A stretch of 64,000 nucleotides of DNA from AC-56 sp963798705 (GCA_963798705.1 CAWCTW010000005.1:682001-746000); one strand, 5' to 3'. Positions 42,654 to 51,816 are shown, counted from the stretch's first letter. Translations and numbers: made by a program. The notes: generated by a model from the sequence alone, not told the origin.

Positions 42654-44162
42654 ATGCGACAGCTGACAAGCCTCGACGCGCAGTTCCTCGCGCTCGAGAC
42701 CCCGCGCCAGAGCGGGCACGTCGGCGCCCTCGCCATCCTCGACGACTCCGAGCGGGCCGGCGGCCGCCTCGAGATCGACGACATCTGCACCCTGATGTCC
42801 GAGCGGCTGCCGCTCCTGCCGCCCCTGCGATGGCGCCTCACCGAGGTGCCGCTGGGGCTCGACTACCCCTACTGGATCGAGGACCCCGACTTCGACATCG
42901 ACTTCCACGTCCGGGAGCTCGCGCTGCCCGATCCGGGGACGGACGCAAAGCTCGCCGAGCAGGTGGCGCGCATCGTCGCCCGGCCCCTGGACCGATCCCG
43001 GCCGCTGTGGGAGCTCTACCTGATCCACGGCCTCGAGGGCGGCGGAGTGGGCATGCTCACCAAGGTCCACCACGCGCTCATCGACGGGCTCTCCGGAGCG
43101 GAGATCATGGCCGTCCTGTTCGACCTGGCGCCCGAGGGCCGCGAGGTCGCCGATGCCCCGACGCCGAATGGGGAGCGGGCGCCGAGCGACCTCGAGATGC
43201 TGGCGCGGGGCGTTGCGGGGATACCGCGCTACCCGGTCCGGATGCTGCGCTCGATGCCCACGGCCCTTCCCAACCTCACCGAGACACCCTTCGGCAACCT
43301 GCCCGGGGCGGATGCGGTGTCGCGGGTCGCCGATCGCGTCCGGCGGACCATCCGCGGCGGGAACGGCGGCCCCAACCGCAATACCCTGCGTGCCCCGAAG
43401 ACCTCGTTCAACGGCCGCGTCTCCGCTCACCGGCGCTTCGCCTTCGGCCAGCTCTCGCTGGACGAGGTGAAGGCGATCAAGGACGAGCACGGCTTCACGG
43501 TGAACGACGTCGTGGTGGCGATCTGCACCGGCGCGGTTCGCCGCTGGCTGATCGAGCACGGCGAGCTGCCCGCCGACCCGCTGGTGGCGCAGATCCCGGT
43601 TTCGGTGAGGACCAGCGAGCAGGCCGGGACCTACGGCAACCGGATCATGCTGATGAGCGCGCCGCTCTTCACCAACCTGCCCGACCCGGTCGTGCGTCTG
43701 CGGCGAACTCACGAGGCGCTCGCAGTGATGAAGGAGCGCCACAAGGCCCTCCCGGCGCAGCTCCTCCAGGACGCCAACCACTTCATCCCGCCCGCGGTGT
43801 TCGCCCGGGCCGCGCGGGCCACGTTCGCGCTCTCGACGAGCTCACCCGGCAGGCCGACCTGGAACCTCGTGATCTCCAACGTCCCCGGCCCCCAGGTGCC
43901 GCTCTACTGCGCGGGCGCCCGGCTGGACGCCAACTACCCGGTATCGGTGATCACCGACGGCATGGGCCTGAACATGACCGTCATGAGCTATTGCGGGCAC
44001 CTCGACTTCGGCATCGTCGCCGACCGCGATCAGATGCCCGACCTCCGGAAGACGATCGAGTGGCTGGGGGACTCGCTGGAGGAGCTGCGCCCGAAGCAGC
44101 GCGGCCGGCGGGGATCGAAGGCTAAGGCCGCGCGCGCCAGCCGCTCCACCGCGAAACACTGA
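42654..44162 (+). CDS. Wax ester synthase/diacylglycerol acyltransferase
   Basis: A 502-residue WS/DGAT enzyme. It begins RQLTSLDAQFLALETP like the family, and KVHHALIDGLSG contains the catalytic HHxxxDG motif. SNVPGP and the final DRDQMPD blocks mark the C-terminal domain. It joins acyl-CoA to a fatty alcohol or diacylglycerol, making storage wax or triacylglycerol at the membrane. The lysine/arginine-rich tail is common. ATG at 42654 has GGAGG upstream (GGCGGAGGAATCGAG). Its 3' end overlaps the opposing PPOX-type gene by 41 bases, so the two messages are antisense at their ends. Confidence 0.95.
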   Translation: MRQLTSLDAQFLALETPRQSGHVGALAILDDSERAGGRLEIDDICTLMSERLPLLPPLRWRLTEVPLGLDYPYWIEDPDFDIDFHVRELALPDPGTDAKLAEQVARIVARPLDRSRPLWELYLIHGLEGGGVGMLTKVHHALIDGLSGAEIMAVLFDLAPEGREVADAPTPNGERAPSDLEMLARGVAGIPRYPVRMLRSMPTALPNLTETPFGNLPGADAVSRVADRVRRTIRGGNGGPNRNTLRAPKTSFNGRVSAHRRFAFGQLSLDEVKAIKDEHGFTVNDVVVAICTGAVRRWLIEHGELPADPLVAQIPVSVRTSEQAGTYGNRIMLMSAPLFTNLPDPVVRLRRTHEALAVMKERHKALPAQLLQDANHFIPPAVFARAARATFALSTSSPGRPTWNLVISNVPGPQVPLYCAGARLDANYPVSVITDGMGLNMTVMSYCGHLDFGIVADRDQMPDLRKTIEWLGDSLEELRPKQRGRRGSKAKAARASRSTAKH

Positions 44163-44541
44163 TCTCGATCGCGGGCCCGTCCGGCTCGACCTCGCGGTAC
44201 TGCGGGTAGCGCGCGGCGAGCCGGGCGACCGCGTTCGCATGCCCCCCGCTGCCCGGTTCGAGAATCCGCGCGAGGCCGTCGGCACGGGTCCACCAGAGCG
44301 TGGACCAGTCCTCGTCGTAGTGGTCGGCGAGCACGCTCACCCGCGGATCGGCCGCGATGTTCTCCAGCCGCCGCAGGCGCCGCGTGCGCTTCGGCTTGTG
44401 ATCCACGATCGTGAGGATCGAGTCACCCTCGACGGCGAAGGTCATCGGAACCAGGTGGGGTCGGCCCTCCCCTCCCCGGCTACCCAGACACGCCACGCGC
44501 GCCGACGCGAGCAGCTCGCGAGCCTCGGCGGCTTCCACCAC
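44122..44541 (-). CDS. PPOX-class probable F420-dependent enzyme
   Basis: A 139-residue split-barrel flavin/F420 enzyme. EARELLASARVACLGSRGGEGRPHLVPMTFAVEGDSI is the usual first block (LxxxrvgrLaTvdxdGrPhvvPv), and RLRRLENIAADPRVSVLADHYDEDW the second, with WWTRADG near the middle strand. The family includes F420H2- and heme-binding members; the cofactor here is not certain. It starts with GTG at 44541, overlapping the stop of the LLM oxidoreductase gene (TAGTG), so the two are coupled and likely share the F420 cofactor. Confidence 0.85.
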   Translation of the reverse strand: MVEAAEARELLASARVACLGSRGGEGRPHLVPMTFAVEGDSILTIVDHKPKRTRRLRRLENIAADPRVSVLADHYDEDWSTLWWTRADGLARILEPGSGGHANAVARLAARYPQYREVEPDGPAIEISVSRWSGWRARP

Positions 44542-45395
44542 TAGGACCCGGCGCTCCGATGCTCCTCGACGATGCCGGCGAGGTGGTCGAGCCGCTCCTC
44601 TGCATCGTCGCGCGCCACCGGCGGCACGAAGAAGACGTAGCGGCCGACGCCGACCGCGGCGTACCGCTCCGCCTCGTCCGGCTTCGCGGGCGCCGCGTAG
44701 AGGCCCACCTTCGGCACCGGTCGCCCGGCCTCGGACGCCATGCCCGCGAGGCGCTCGATCCTGCGTCCGAGCTCCTCCACCGACTCGATCCGATTCGGCA
44801 TCCACTCGTCGCCGTAGGCGATCACGCGGTCCAGGACGCGCTCGCCGTTGCCGCCCACGATGATCGGGGGATGCGGGCGCTGCGCGGGCTTCGGCCACGA
44901 CCAGATGCGCTCGAAGTCGACGTGGCGGCCGTGGTACGACGCCGCCTCCTGCGTCCAGATGGCCTTCATCGCCTCGATCCGCTCGCGCATGATGCCGAAG
45001 CGCCTGCTCGGATCCGTCCCGTGGTTCGCCATCTCCTCGGCGTTCCACCCCGCTCCGATCCCGAACAGGAATCGACCATCGGAGAGCCGGTCGAGCGAGG
45101 CGACCTCCTTCGCGGTGGTGATCGGGTCCCGCTCGACGATCAGGCAGATTCCGGTGCCCACGAGCAGCCGGCTCGTCGCCGCGGCGGCCGTCGCGAGCGC
45201 AACGAACGGATCGTGGGTGTGCGAGTACTCGGTCGGCAGCTCGCCGCCACCGGGGTACGGCGTCTGGCGCGCCGCCGGGATGTGCGTGTGCTCCGGGAAG
45301 AACAGCGACTCGAAGCCCCGCTCCTCCGCCATCAGGGCGATCTCGTCGGGCGCGACGGCGTAGTCCGTCGGGAACATCATCACCCCGAAGTCCAC
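44541..45395 (-). CDS. LLM-class F420-dependent oxidoreductase
   Basis: A 284-residue luciferase-like TIM barrel. MDFGVMMFPTDYAVAPDEIALMAEERGFESLFFPEHTHIP is the standard N-terminus, followed by LLVGTGICLIVERDP and RFLFGIGAGWNAEEMANHG, typical of the F420 branch (N5,N10-methylene-tetrahydromethanopterin reductase-like). HPPIIVGGNGERVLDR completes the binding site. The substrate is unknown. GTG at 45395 is used. Divergent from acetolactate decarboxylase with 50 bases between, and coupled to the PPOX-type gene. Together with the Ddn-type pseudogene it indicates that the host makes F420. Confidence 0.92.
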   Translation of the reverse strand: MDFGVMMFPTDYAVAPDEIALMAEERGFESLFFPEHTHIPAARQTPYPGGGELPTEYSHTHDPFVALATAAAATSRLLVGTGICLIVERDPITTAKEVASLDRLSDGRFLFGIGAGWNAEEMANHGTDPSRRFGIMRERIEAMKAIWTQEAASYHGRHVDFERIWSWPKPAQRPHPPIIVGGNGERVLDRVIAYGDEWMPNRIESVEELGRRIERLAGMASEAGRPVPKVGLYAAPAKPDEAERYAAVGVGRYVFFVPPVARDDAEERLDHLAGIVEEHRSAGS

Positions 45396-45445
45396 GGGCG
45401 CAGCGTATCGAGGGTGGTCTCCCCCGCCCTGCGAGACTTAGCGGC

Positions 45446-46228
45446 ATGCTCGACGACCGCCTGGTCAGAGCCCTTCACGTCCAGGCTCTGCGCAACGACG
45501 AGCTCCACGCGGAGCACGAGCCGCACGTGCTCTTCCAGGCTTCGACCATCGGCGCCCTGCTCGACGGCGCCTACGAGGGCGACGTCAGCTTCGCGGAGCT
45601 GGCCGGGCACGGCGACCTGGGCCTCGGCACGCTGAATGCGCTCGACGGCGAGATGATCGCTCTCGACGGTCGCTTCTACCGCGCGGACGTCGAGGGCACG
45701 GTCGGCGACGTGGACCCAGGCACCCGCACGCCCTTCGCAGTGCTCACGTGGTTCACGCCGAGCGTCGAGGTTGCGATCGACGAGCCGCTGTCCCACGAGG
45801 AGCTGTTCGCACTGCTGGACGACCAGCTCCCGGAGGGAGCCGCCGCGTGCGGCGTGCGAATCGACGGCTCCTTCGAGCTGGTGCACGCCCGCTCGGTTCC
45901 GCGACAGTACCCGCCCTACCGGCCGCTCGCGGAGGTCGTCGGCGAGCAGCGCGTCTTCGACCTTCACGACGTCGACGGCACGATGGTCGGGTTTCGGTTT
46001 CCCGACTACAGCGAGGGCATCGAGGTGAGCGGCTACCACTTGCACTTCATCACCGCCGACCGGACCAGGGGCGGACACGTACTCGGTGCGCGGCTTCGCC
46101 GCGCGACGGCACGTATCGACGCGTCCACTGCTCTGCATCTCGAGCTCCCATCCGGCATCGACCTCGCGTCGCCGGAGGCCAGCCGGGACACGCACGAGGC
46201 CCTGAGCCGGGTCGAGCGCTGGGGCTGA
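45446..46228 (+). CDS. budA: Alpha-acetolactate decarboxylase
   Basis: A 260-residue enzyme converting 2-acetolactate to acetoin. VLFQASTIGALLDGAYEGDVSFAELAGHGDLGLGTLNALDGEMIALDG is the conserved N-terminal half, and SGYHLHFITADRTRGGHVL carries the zinc-binding histidines; both are intact. No acetolactate synthase or acetoin dehydrogenase is beside it, so substrate would come from branched-chain amino-acid synthesis. ATG at 45446. It is followed after 31 bases by the antiporter gene on the same strand. Acetoin formation consumes protons, so an acid-stress link with the antiporter is possible but inferred. Confidence 0.92.
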   Translation: MLDDRLVRALHVQALRNDELHAEHEPHVLFQASTIGALLDGAYEGDVSFAELAGHGDLGLGTLNALDGEMIALDGRFYRADVEGTVGDVDPGTRTPFAVLTWFTPSVEVAIDEPLSHEELFALLDDQLPEGAAACGVRIDGSFELVHARSVPRQYPPYRPLAEVVGEQRVFDLHDVDGTMVGFRFPDYSEGIEVSGYHLHFITADRTRGGHVLGARLRRATARIDASTALHLELPSGIDLASPEASRDTHEALSRVERWG

Positions 46229-46259
46229 GCGCTCCCCACCAGGATGAGATGGTGGCCGG

Positions 46260-47774
46260 ATGAGCGACGGCCAGATCATTCTCGTCGCCGGGACGCTCAT
46301 GGTGGCCGGTCTCGCCGCGTCGTTCGCCGCGGACCGCCTTCGCCTGCCCGGGCTCGTGCTGTTCGTGGGCCTCGGGATGGCGATCGGCTCGGACGGCACG
46401 GGATGGATCGACTTCGGCGACTACGAGCTCGCGCGGACGATCGGGATCGTCGCCCTGGCCCTGATCCTCTTCGAGGGCGGGCTCACGGCCAGCTTCGCGG
46501 AGATTCGCTCGGTCGCAGGCTCGGCGCTCTCGCTTGCGCTGATCGGAACGCTGGTGACGGCGACGATCGCCGGCCTGGCCGCGACCTGGCTCTTCGACCT
46601 GTCGCTGCTGGAGGGCCTGCTGCTGGGGTCCATCGTCTCGGCGACGGACGGCGCGGCGATCTTCGCGCTTCTGAGGGGCTCGAGCCTGCGGCGCCGGGTC
46701 GCGCTCACGCTGGAGGGCGAGTCGGGGTTCAACGACCCCCTCGCCGTCCTGTTGGTCATCGGGCTGATCGATTGGATCTCCAACCCGGACTACGGCGCGG
46801 CGGAGATGGGGGTTCTGCTGCTGAAGGAGCTCGGCATCGGCCTCGCCGTCGGCCTCGCCGTGGGCTGGCTCGCGCTCCAGGGGCTGAGACGCTCCCGCCT
46901 GGGGTTCGAGGCCGCCTACCCGATCGCGACGCTCAGCGTGGCGGCGCTCGCATACGGCGGCGCGGCGACGCTGCACGGGTCCGGGTTCCTGGCGGTCTAC
47001 CTGGCCGGCCTGACGCTGGGGAGCCGCCCGATCCCGGCGGAGCGGGCGGTGACGATCTTCCACGAGGGACTCGCGGGCATCGCGCAGGTCTCGATGTTCC
47101 TGGTGCTTGGCCTGCTCGTCTTTCCGTCCCAGCTCGGAGGAGTCGCGCTCGAGGGGAGCGTTCTCGCCCTTGTGCTGATGTTCGTCGCACGACCCGTGGC
47201 GACGTTCGCCGCGACGGCGCTCGCTCGCTTCGACCTCCGCGAGCGTGTTGTGCTCGCCTGGGCGGGGCTCCGGGGAGCCGTTCCGGTCGTCCTGGCCACC
47301 TTTCCCGTCATCGCCGGCGTCTCGCAGGGCTTCGAGTTCTTCAACATCGTGTTCTTCGCCGTTCTCCTCTCCACCCTCCTGCAGGGGGCAAGCTTCGAGC
47401 CGCTCGCTCGCCGGCTTCGGTTGACCGACTCCCCCGAGGGCGACAGGCGCACGGCTCCCGTCAGGGGGCGCCTGCGGAGCACCGCGCAGATCTCATCCTC
47501 GCGACCCTGGGAGCCCGCGGACGGCAACCCGGCCTATCCGACCGAGGTCGTCGGCATCCCGGTGACCACCCAGCTCTTGACCCGCATCGACGAGCCGGGC
47601 GCTCTGGTCAGCCTCCAGGACGGTCGCTACGCCTTCACCGGGGCCACCGTCTCGATCGGGTCGGCCACCGGTCTGCAGGCCACCGCGCGCCGCCGCCTCG
47701 CCGCGGCCACCGCCGAGGGCGACCGCGCGTGGTGGCGCGAGATCATCGGGGCACTGGCCCGTGGTTCGCGCTAG
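46260..47774 (+). CDS. Cation/proton antiporter (NhaP2/CvrA-like, CPA1)
   Basis: A 504-residue membrane antiporter with about twelve helices. IVALALILFEGGLTASFAEIRSV, GSIVSATDGAAIFALLRG (the SxTDxAA motif of the transport site) and ALTLEGESGFNDPLAVLLVI (the ND pair) are conserved in NhaP-type proteins. WAGLRGAVPVVLATFP is the later 'G-LRG' helix. After the membrane part, residues about 405-500 form a cytosolic domain with VVGIPVTTQLL and ALVSLQDGRYAF, similar to the regulatory ends of potassium/proton antiporters. Expels Na+ or K+ in exchange for protons. Confidence 0.9.
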   Translation: MSDGQIILVAGTLMVAGLAASFAADRLRLPGLVLFVGLGMAIGSDGTGWIDFGDYELARTIGIVALALILFEGGLTASFAEIRSVAGSALSLALIGTLVTATIAGLAATWLFDLSLLEGLLLGSIVSATDGAAIFALLRGSSLRRRVALTLEGESGFNDPLAVLLVIGLIDWISNPDYGAAEMGVLLLKELGIGLAVGLAVGWLALQGLRRSRLGFEAAYPIATLSVAALAYGGAATLHGSGFLAVYLAGLTLGSRPIPAERAVTIFHEGLAGIAQVSMFLVLGLLVFPSQLGGVALEGSVLALVLMFVARPVATFAATALARFDLRERVVLAWAGLRGAVPVVLATFPVIAGVSQGFEFFNIVFFAVLLSTLLQGASFEPLARRLRLTDSPEGDRRTAPVRGRLRSTAQISSSRPWEPADGNPAYPTEVVGIPVTTQLLTRIDEPGALVSLQDGRYAFTGATVSIGSATGLQATARRRLAAATAEGDRAWWREIIGALARGSR

Positions 47775-47779
47775 TCGCG

Positions 47780-48208
47780 CTAGGTGGGGGTCGAGCGCCG
47801 GGTCGGAAGCTCCCCGGCGGCCCGCAGCTCGGCGCGGTCCCTCGCGCCCCGCGCGAGCCGGCCGCCCAGAGCGCCGAGGAGCATCCCGATGATCGCCGTG
47901 ACCACCGCGAGGAGCGGCGGAAAGCTCCCCAGCGAGACCGTCGCGTCGGTGCCGGCGATCCCATGCGCGACCAGCAGGCCGACCCCGTACAGGGCGCCGC
48001 CCACGAGCCCGCGATCGGCGCCACCCCAGCCATCGCGATGCTCGAAGCCGGCCAGCACGCCCCCGATCGCGGCGACGGCGCCGACGGCCCAGTAGGCGGG
48101 CGCCGAGACGCCCACCATGACTCCGGCGAGCGCGCCGACCGCGAACGGGACGACCCCCCCGAGGAGCACCTGGGCGGATCGCGTGCGATCGCGAAACGGG
48201 GTCGGCAT
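47780..48208 (-). CDS. Small polytopic membrane protein, unknown function
   Basis: A 142-residue protein with four hydrophobic segments: QVLLGGVVPFAVGALAGVMVGV, YWAVGAVAAIGGVLAGF, GLVGGALYGVGLLVAHGIA and FPPLLAVVTAIIGMLLGALGGRL, with short charged ends. I do not recognise the family. The ATG at 48208 has AGGAGG seven bases before it; an ATG two codons earlier and a much longer frame (to 48328) are less likely. It ends convergently five bases from the antiporter stop. Confidence 0.65.
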   Translation of the reverse strand: MPTPFRDRTRSAQVLLGGVVPFAVGALAGVMVGVSAPAYWAVGAVAAIGGVLAGFEHRDGWGGADRGLVGGALYGVGLLVAHGIAGTDATVSLGSFPPLLAVVTAIIGMLLGALGGRLARGARDRAELRAAGELPTRRSTPT

Positions 48209-48309
48209 GTGCATACCTCCTCCTCTCCAGGGCGGCTGCGTCCGGGCGGCCCACGACTTCAGCTCCCGTGCGATTCGCCACGATACCCCTCCGGCGCCCC
48301 CGATGGGCC

Positions 48310-49806
48310 GTGGCCGATGCACCATCATGCGCCGGTCGATTGTCCGGTGCTACCACGACACTCAGGGCGACTCCGCCACGGACCAAGCTCCTGATCGCGA
48401 TCGGTGCGCTGCTGGTCGCAGCCATCGCCCTGTGCCTGAACCGGGCGCTCAACGGTGACCTTTACCTGCTGCTGTTCAGCGGGCGCTACGTCGCCCACCA
48501 CGGTCCGGTCGGCTACGACCCGTTCCCGACGATCCAGCACGGGCAATCGTGGCTCAACCAGCAATGGCTGTCCGAGGTCGGCTTCTACGGCGCCGAGAGG
48601 GTCGTGGGCGTGCAGGGCATCACCGTGCTCTACGCGGCCCTGATCGGGCTCCCGCTGGCGCTGGTTCTGGCCGCGATCCGGCGCAAGGGAACGTTGCTCA
48701 TGATCGGCGTCGCCGCGCTTTACCTGCCGGGGATGCTGGCGATCATCCATCCGCGGGCCGCGGGCTTCACGCTGCTGCTCTTCTCGGTGCTCGTGCTGGT
48801 CGTCATCGCCGCGTGGCGACTCGATTCGCCGATGGCTGCGGCGGGAACCGGCGCGCCGCTCTGGTCCCTCCTCGCGATCCCGCTGCTGTTCGCGCTGTGG
48901 GCAAACCTTCACGGCGGGTTCATCGCCGGCCTGCTTCTGGTCGGGGCGGTCGCGGTGGGCCTCGCCGTCGACCGCCGGCGAGGGCTGCCGGGGCCGCCCG
49001 CGCCCGGCATCCTCGTGCTCGCGGGCGCGGGGATCGGAGGCGCGATCGCCGCCACGTTCGCCACGCCGCTCGGCGTCGACATCTGGAGCTACATCGCGAG
49101 CTTTCGCAATCCCGCCCTGAAGCTGGCGTCGACCGAGTGGGAGCCCGCGTTCCGCTCCGCGCCGGCGATCGCCTACATCGTGGTCAGCGCGACGCTGGCG
49201 GCCTGGATCTGGTGGAACGCGCCCAGCCCCAGGCGGGCGATGCCGGCCCTGGTGGCCGCCGGGTTCTTGGTGTTCGCCGCCAGCTCGATGCGCAACCTGA
49301 TCTTCGTCGCACCCGCCCTGGCGCTGCAGATCGCCTGCTCGGTGCCCGATCGGCTCGCCCCCCCGAGCCGGCTCGTCGTCGGGATCGCAAGCTGCGCGGT
49401 GGCGGGCGCACTGATCGTCTACGCGGCGGCGCTCGGGCCCCCGAATGCCGATCGCGTCGGAAACCCCGCGGTGCGTTACGCGGTCGACCATCCGCCCGAG
49501 CGCGGTCGCATCGTCGCCTACGCCGGCCCCAGCTCCTACATGCTGTGGCGCGACCCGGAGACTCCCGTCGCGATCGACGGGTGGCTAGAGCACTTCACCG
49601 CCGCCGAGCTCGAGGCGAACTTCGGGATTCTGCACGGCTCCCGTCCCGACCCCACCCCATACGTGAAGCGGCTCAATGCGGGCGCCGTGGTCGCGTACAT
49701 CCCCGAGGCCATCGATCGGCTCAAGGCGCACGGGTTCGTCGTCAGGCGCTCCGGTCCGAACGGGACCTACCTCGTCCGGCGCGACCTCGTCCCCGGCCGC
49801 CGCTAG
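48310..49806 (+). CDS. Polytopic membrane protein, possible GT-C-like
   Basis: About 498 residues with some nine to eleven hydrophobic helices (LLIAIGALLVAAIALCL first) and a soluble C-terminal domain of about 110 residues (GRIVAYAGPSSYMLWRD onward). The first loop SGRYVAHHGPVGYDPFPTIQHGQSWLNQQWLSEV resembles the extracytoplasmic loop of lipid-linked glycosyltransferase-like (GT-C) proteins, and RPAA and NLHGGFIAG repeat such a pattern. Enzyme activity is not proven. GTG at 48310 is a likely start; 48268 is possible but would lie within the opposing promoter region. Confidence 0.7.
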   Translation: MADAPSCAGRLSGATTTLRATPPRTKLLIAIGALLVAAIALCLNRALNGDLYLLLFSGRYVAHHGPVGYDPFPTIQHGQSWLNQQWLSEVGFYGAERVVGVQGITVLYAALIGLPLALVLAAIRRKGTLLMIGVAALYLPGMLAIIHPRAAGFTLLLFSVLVLVVIAAWRLDSPMAAAGTGAPLWSLLAIPLLFALWANLHGGFIAGLLLVGAVAVGLAVDRRRGLPGPPAPGILVLAGAGIGGAIAATFATPLGVDIWSYIASFRNPALKLASTEWEPAFRSAPAIAYIVVSATLAAWIWWNAPSPRRAMPALVAAGFLVFAASSMRNLIFVAPALALQIACSVPDRLAPPSRLVVGIASCAVAGALIVYAAALGPPNADRVGNPAVRYAVDHPPERGRIVAYAGPSSYMLWRDPETPVAIDGWLEHFTAAELEANFGILHGSRPDPTPYVKRLNAGAVVAYIPEAIDRLKAHGFVVRRSGPNGTYLVRRDLVPGRR

Positions 49807-49809
49807 GCC

Positions 49810-50232
49810 TCAGATGCCGGCGGCGGGCTCCGGTGCCTCTCGTCCCTCCAGCGCCGCGAGGATCGGAGCGGTGTCGTAGAAGACGCGAACGTGGGAAGCG
49901 ACGCCATCCGTGAGCGCCCAGACGTGCGCGAACTCAACCTCGAACTCCCGTCCGCTCTCCCTGCCCCGTCCGCGGAGACGCCCGATGACGACGATTCGGT
50001 CCCCGGCCTCGAGGAAGTCATCCGGGTCCGCCCACGGACCGTCGACGTGCTCGCGGAAGATCCGAGCGAATGTCCTGACGCCGTCGGGCCCGTGATGGGT
50101 GCCGCCCCACGGCAGCGGGTCCGGGAGGCTCCATTCGACGTCGTGCGTGAGGTCGGCGACGAGATCGTCCACGTCCCACCGCGTCAACGCGGTGTAGATC
50201 CGCCGCACCGCCTGGATGTCGTGCTCGGACAT
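49810..50232 (-). CDS. SnoaL-like (NTF2-fold) protein
   Basis: A 140-residue single-domain protein: SEHDIQAVRRIYTALTRWDVDDLVADLTHDVEWSLPDPLPWGGTHHGPDGVRTFARIF and later GDRIVVIGRLRGRGRESGREFEVEFAHVW form the cone-shaped NTF2-like fold (ketosteroid-isomerase group). Such proteins bind small hydrophobic ligands or isomerise ketones; no catalytic prediction is made. ATG at 50232 is chosen; another ATG lies four codons upstream. It is divergent from the SRPBCC gene with 51 bases between. Confidence 0.85.
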   Translation of the reverse strand: MSEHDIQAVRRIYTALTRWDVDDLVADLTHDVEWSLPDPLPWGGTHHGPDGVRTFARIFREHVDGPWADPDDFLEAGDRIVVIGRLRGRGRESGREFEVEFAHVWALTDGVASHVRVFYDTAPILAALEGREAPEPAAGI

Positions 50233-50283
50233 GCTCGTCAACATATCCGCACCCGGTGTGCGCCACGGGTAGGGTTCGGCTCG

Positions 50284-50736
50284 ATGGGGACCCTGGAGGC
50301 GCGCTGGACGGTCGAGATCGAGGCCCGCCGTGAGCGCTGCTACGAGATCGCCGCCGACATCGAGGGCGCGCCCGGGTGGCAGGGGACCCTGGAGCAGGTC
50401 GAGGTGCTCAAGCGCGACCGCGAAGGTAGGGCCCTCGTGGTGGATACCACCTCGGATGCGAGTATCAAGAAGGTTCGCTCGCGCCTGCGCTTCTCCTATC
50501 GGCCCCAGGACGGGATCACCTGGGAGCAGGAGGAGGGCGAGGCCAAGTGGCTCACCGGCTCCTGGGAGTTCGAGGAGGCGGGCCCCGGGCGAACGAGGGC
50601 GACGTACGGGCTGCGATCCGATCCCGGGCGGATCCTCGGACTGCTCCTGCGCGGACCGGTAGAGGGCAAGGTGAAGGAGCTCCTCACCAAGGGCGCCGCC
50701 GAGGGGCTCAAGCATCGCGCGGAGGGATCCGCCTGA
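50284..50736 (+). CDS. SRPBCC-family (START-like) protein
   Basis: A 150-residue helix-grip protein of the polyketide cyclase/dehydrase group: EARWTVEIEARRERCYEIAADIEGAPGWQGTLEQVEVL at the start, RLRFSYRPQDGITWEQEEGEAKWLTGSWEFEE in the middle strands, and GRTRATYGLRSDPGRILGLLLRGPVEGKVKELLTK as the long C-terminal helix. It binds a lipid or polyketide-like ligand in a deep pocket; function unknown. ATG at 50284. Confidence 0.87.
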   Translation: MGTLEARWTVEIEARRERCYEIAADIEGAPGWQGTLEQVEVLKRDREGRALVVDTTSDASIKKVRSRLRFSYRPQDGITWEQEEGEAKWLTGSWEFEEAGPGRTRATYGLRSDPGRILGLLLRGPVEGKVKELLTKGAAEGLKHRAEGSA

Positions 50737-50916
50737 ACCTCGGGGCGCGCCTTCAGCCCGCCCCCGTCTTCTGCGATCAGCATTGCTCGGGCTCCTTGGT
50801 CCTTGGTTGCGCTCGGTCGTGATCCGTCCGGCCCACCCCTCGCAGCGCCCCCCGCGGCGTCGGCCGCCCCGGCGGTCCCGTTCGGCGCGCGGCCGCCTCC
50901 TGTAGCTTCGAGCGCG

Positions 50917-51816
50917 ATGCCGTCGTTCGCCGTCTCCATCGGCTTCCTCACCCTCGCGCAGGCCGCGGTGATCGCCCTCCCGGGCAAGGCGCCGCGACTG
51001 GCGCTCGAGCGACTCCGAAGCGGGTGGTGGGCCCTCGTACCGCCCGCGTCCATCGTCGTGGTAATCGCCCTCGTCGGCCTCTATGCCAGCTCGGCCGACG
51101 CGCTCTCATACCTGGCGCTGGTCGCCGTACCGCCGCTCGCGGCGCTGGCGCTCGCTGCCCTGGTGAAGCACGCCAGCCCGGCCCTGGCGCTCGCGGTAGC
51201 GCCACTCTTCGCACTGGCGTGGGCGCTGCCGCGAACGCTGGCCGGCGAGACCGCCGCCCTGGCGCTCTCGGCCCTTGCGTGCGTAGCACTCGGCGTCATC
51301 CTCGCCACCGCCGTCGCCCCGCGATGGCTTCGGCTGGGCGTGTACGCGATGGCGGTCGTCGATCTCTGCCTGGTCGCGACCGACCTGCTCCAGGGGCCCA
51401 ACTCCACACTCGTGGCGGCGGGCCCGGCGGGCGGGCTGCCGAGGCTCCAGGCGGTGTACTTCGGCTCGGCGACGATGGGCTTCGGCGACCTGTTCATCGC
51501 CGCGACCGTGGGCGCTCTGCTCGCGAGGCAGCGCCGCTCGCAGCTCGAGGCGGCGGTGCTTGCGGCGACCCTGGGCCTGAGCTTCGACCTTCTGTTCTTC
51601 GCCGTCGAGCTCTTACCGACCACCGTGCCCGTCGCGGTGACGCTCGCGCTGCTCGAGGCGCGCGATCGCCGGCGCGCCCATCGAGCGAGCGCCCCCCGCG
51701 ACACCCAGCGACGTCGCCTCGCCGTCACCGAGGCCGTCGACCGATTCCTTGCGGCGGTCCCCGACGGGGGCGAGAAGGATGCCGGCGCTTCATCGACGCG
51801 GGCGCGGAGGCCGTAA
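50917..51816 (+). CDS. Multi-pass membrane protein with GxGD motif
   Basis: A 299-residue protein with eight or nine hydrophobic segments and a basic C-terminus. In the sixth segment, GVYAMAVVDLCLVATDLL has Asp149 and Asp156; the next segment begins ATMGFGDLFIAATVGALL (GFGD, 188-191); the last contains LPTTVP (233-238). This order, an Asp in TM6, GxGD in TM7 and a proline-rich PAL-like turn afterwards, is that of presenilin/signal-peptide-peptidase and their prokaryotic homologues. Overall similarity to them was not tested, so this is a candidate only. ATG at 50917 is preferred over the open upstream frame. The gap 50737-50916 holds no gene. Confidence 0.6.
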   Translation: MPSFAVSIGFLTLAQAAVIALPGKAPRLALERLRSGWWALVPPASIVVVIALVGLYASSADALSYLALVAVPPLAALALAALVKHASPALALAVAPLFALAWALPRTLAGETAALALSALACVALGVILATAVAPRWLRLGVYAMAVVDLCLVATDLLQGPNSTLVAAGPAGGLPRLQAVYFGSATMGFGDLFIAATVGALLARQRRSQLEAAVLAATLGLSFDLLFFAVELLPTTVPVAVTLALLEARDRRRAHRASAPRDTQRRRLAVTEAVDRFLAAVPDGGEKDAGASSTRARRP

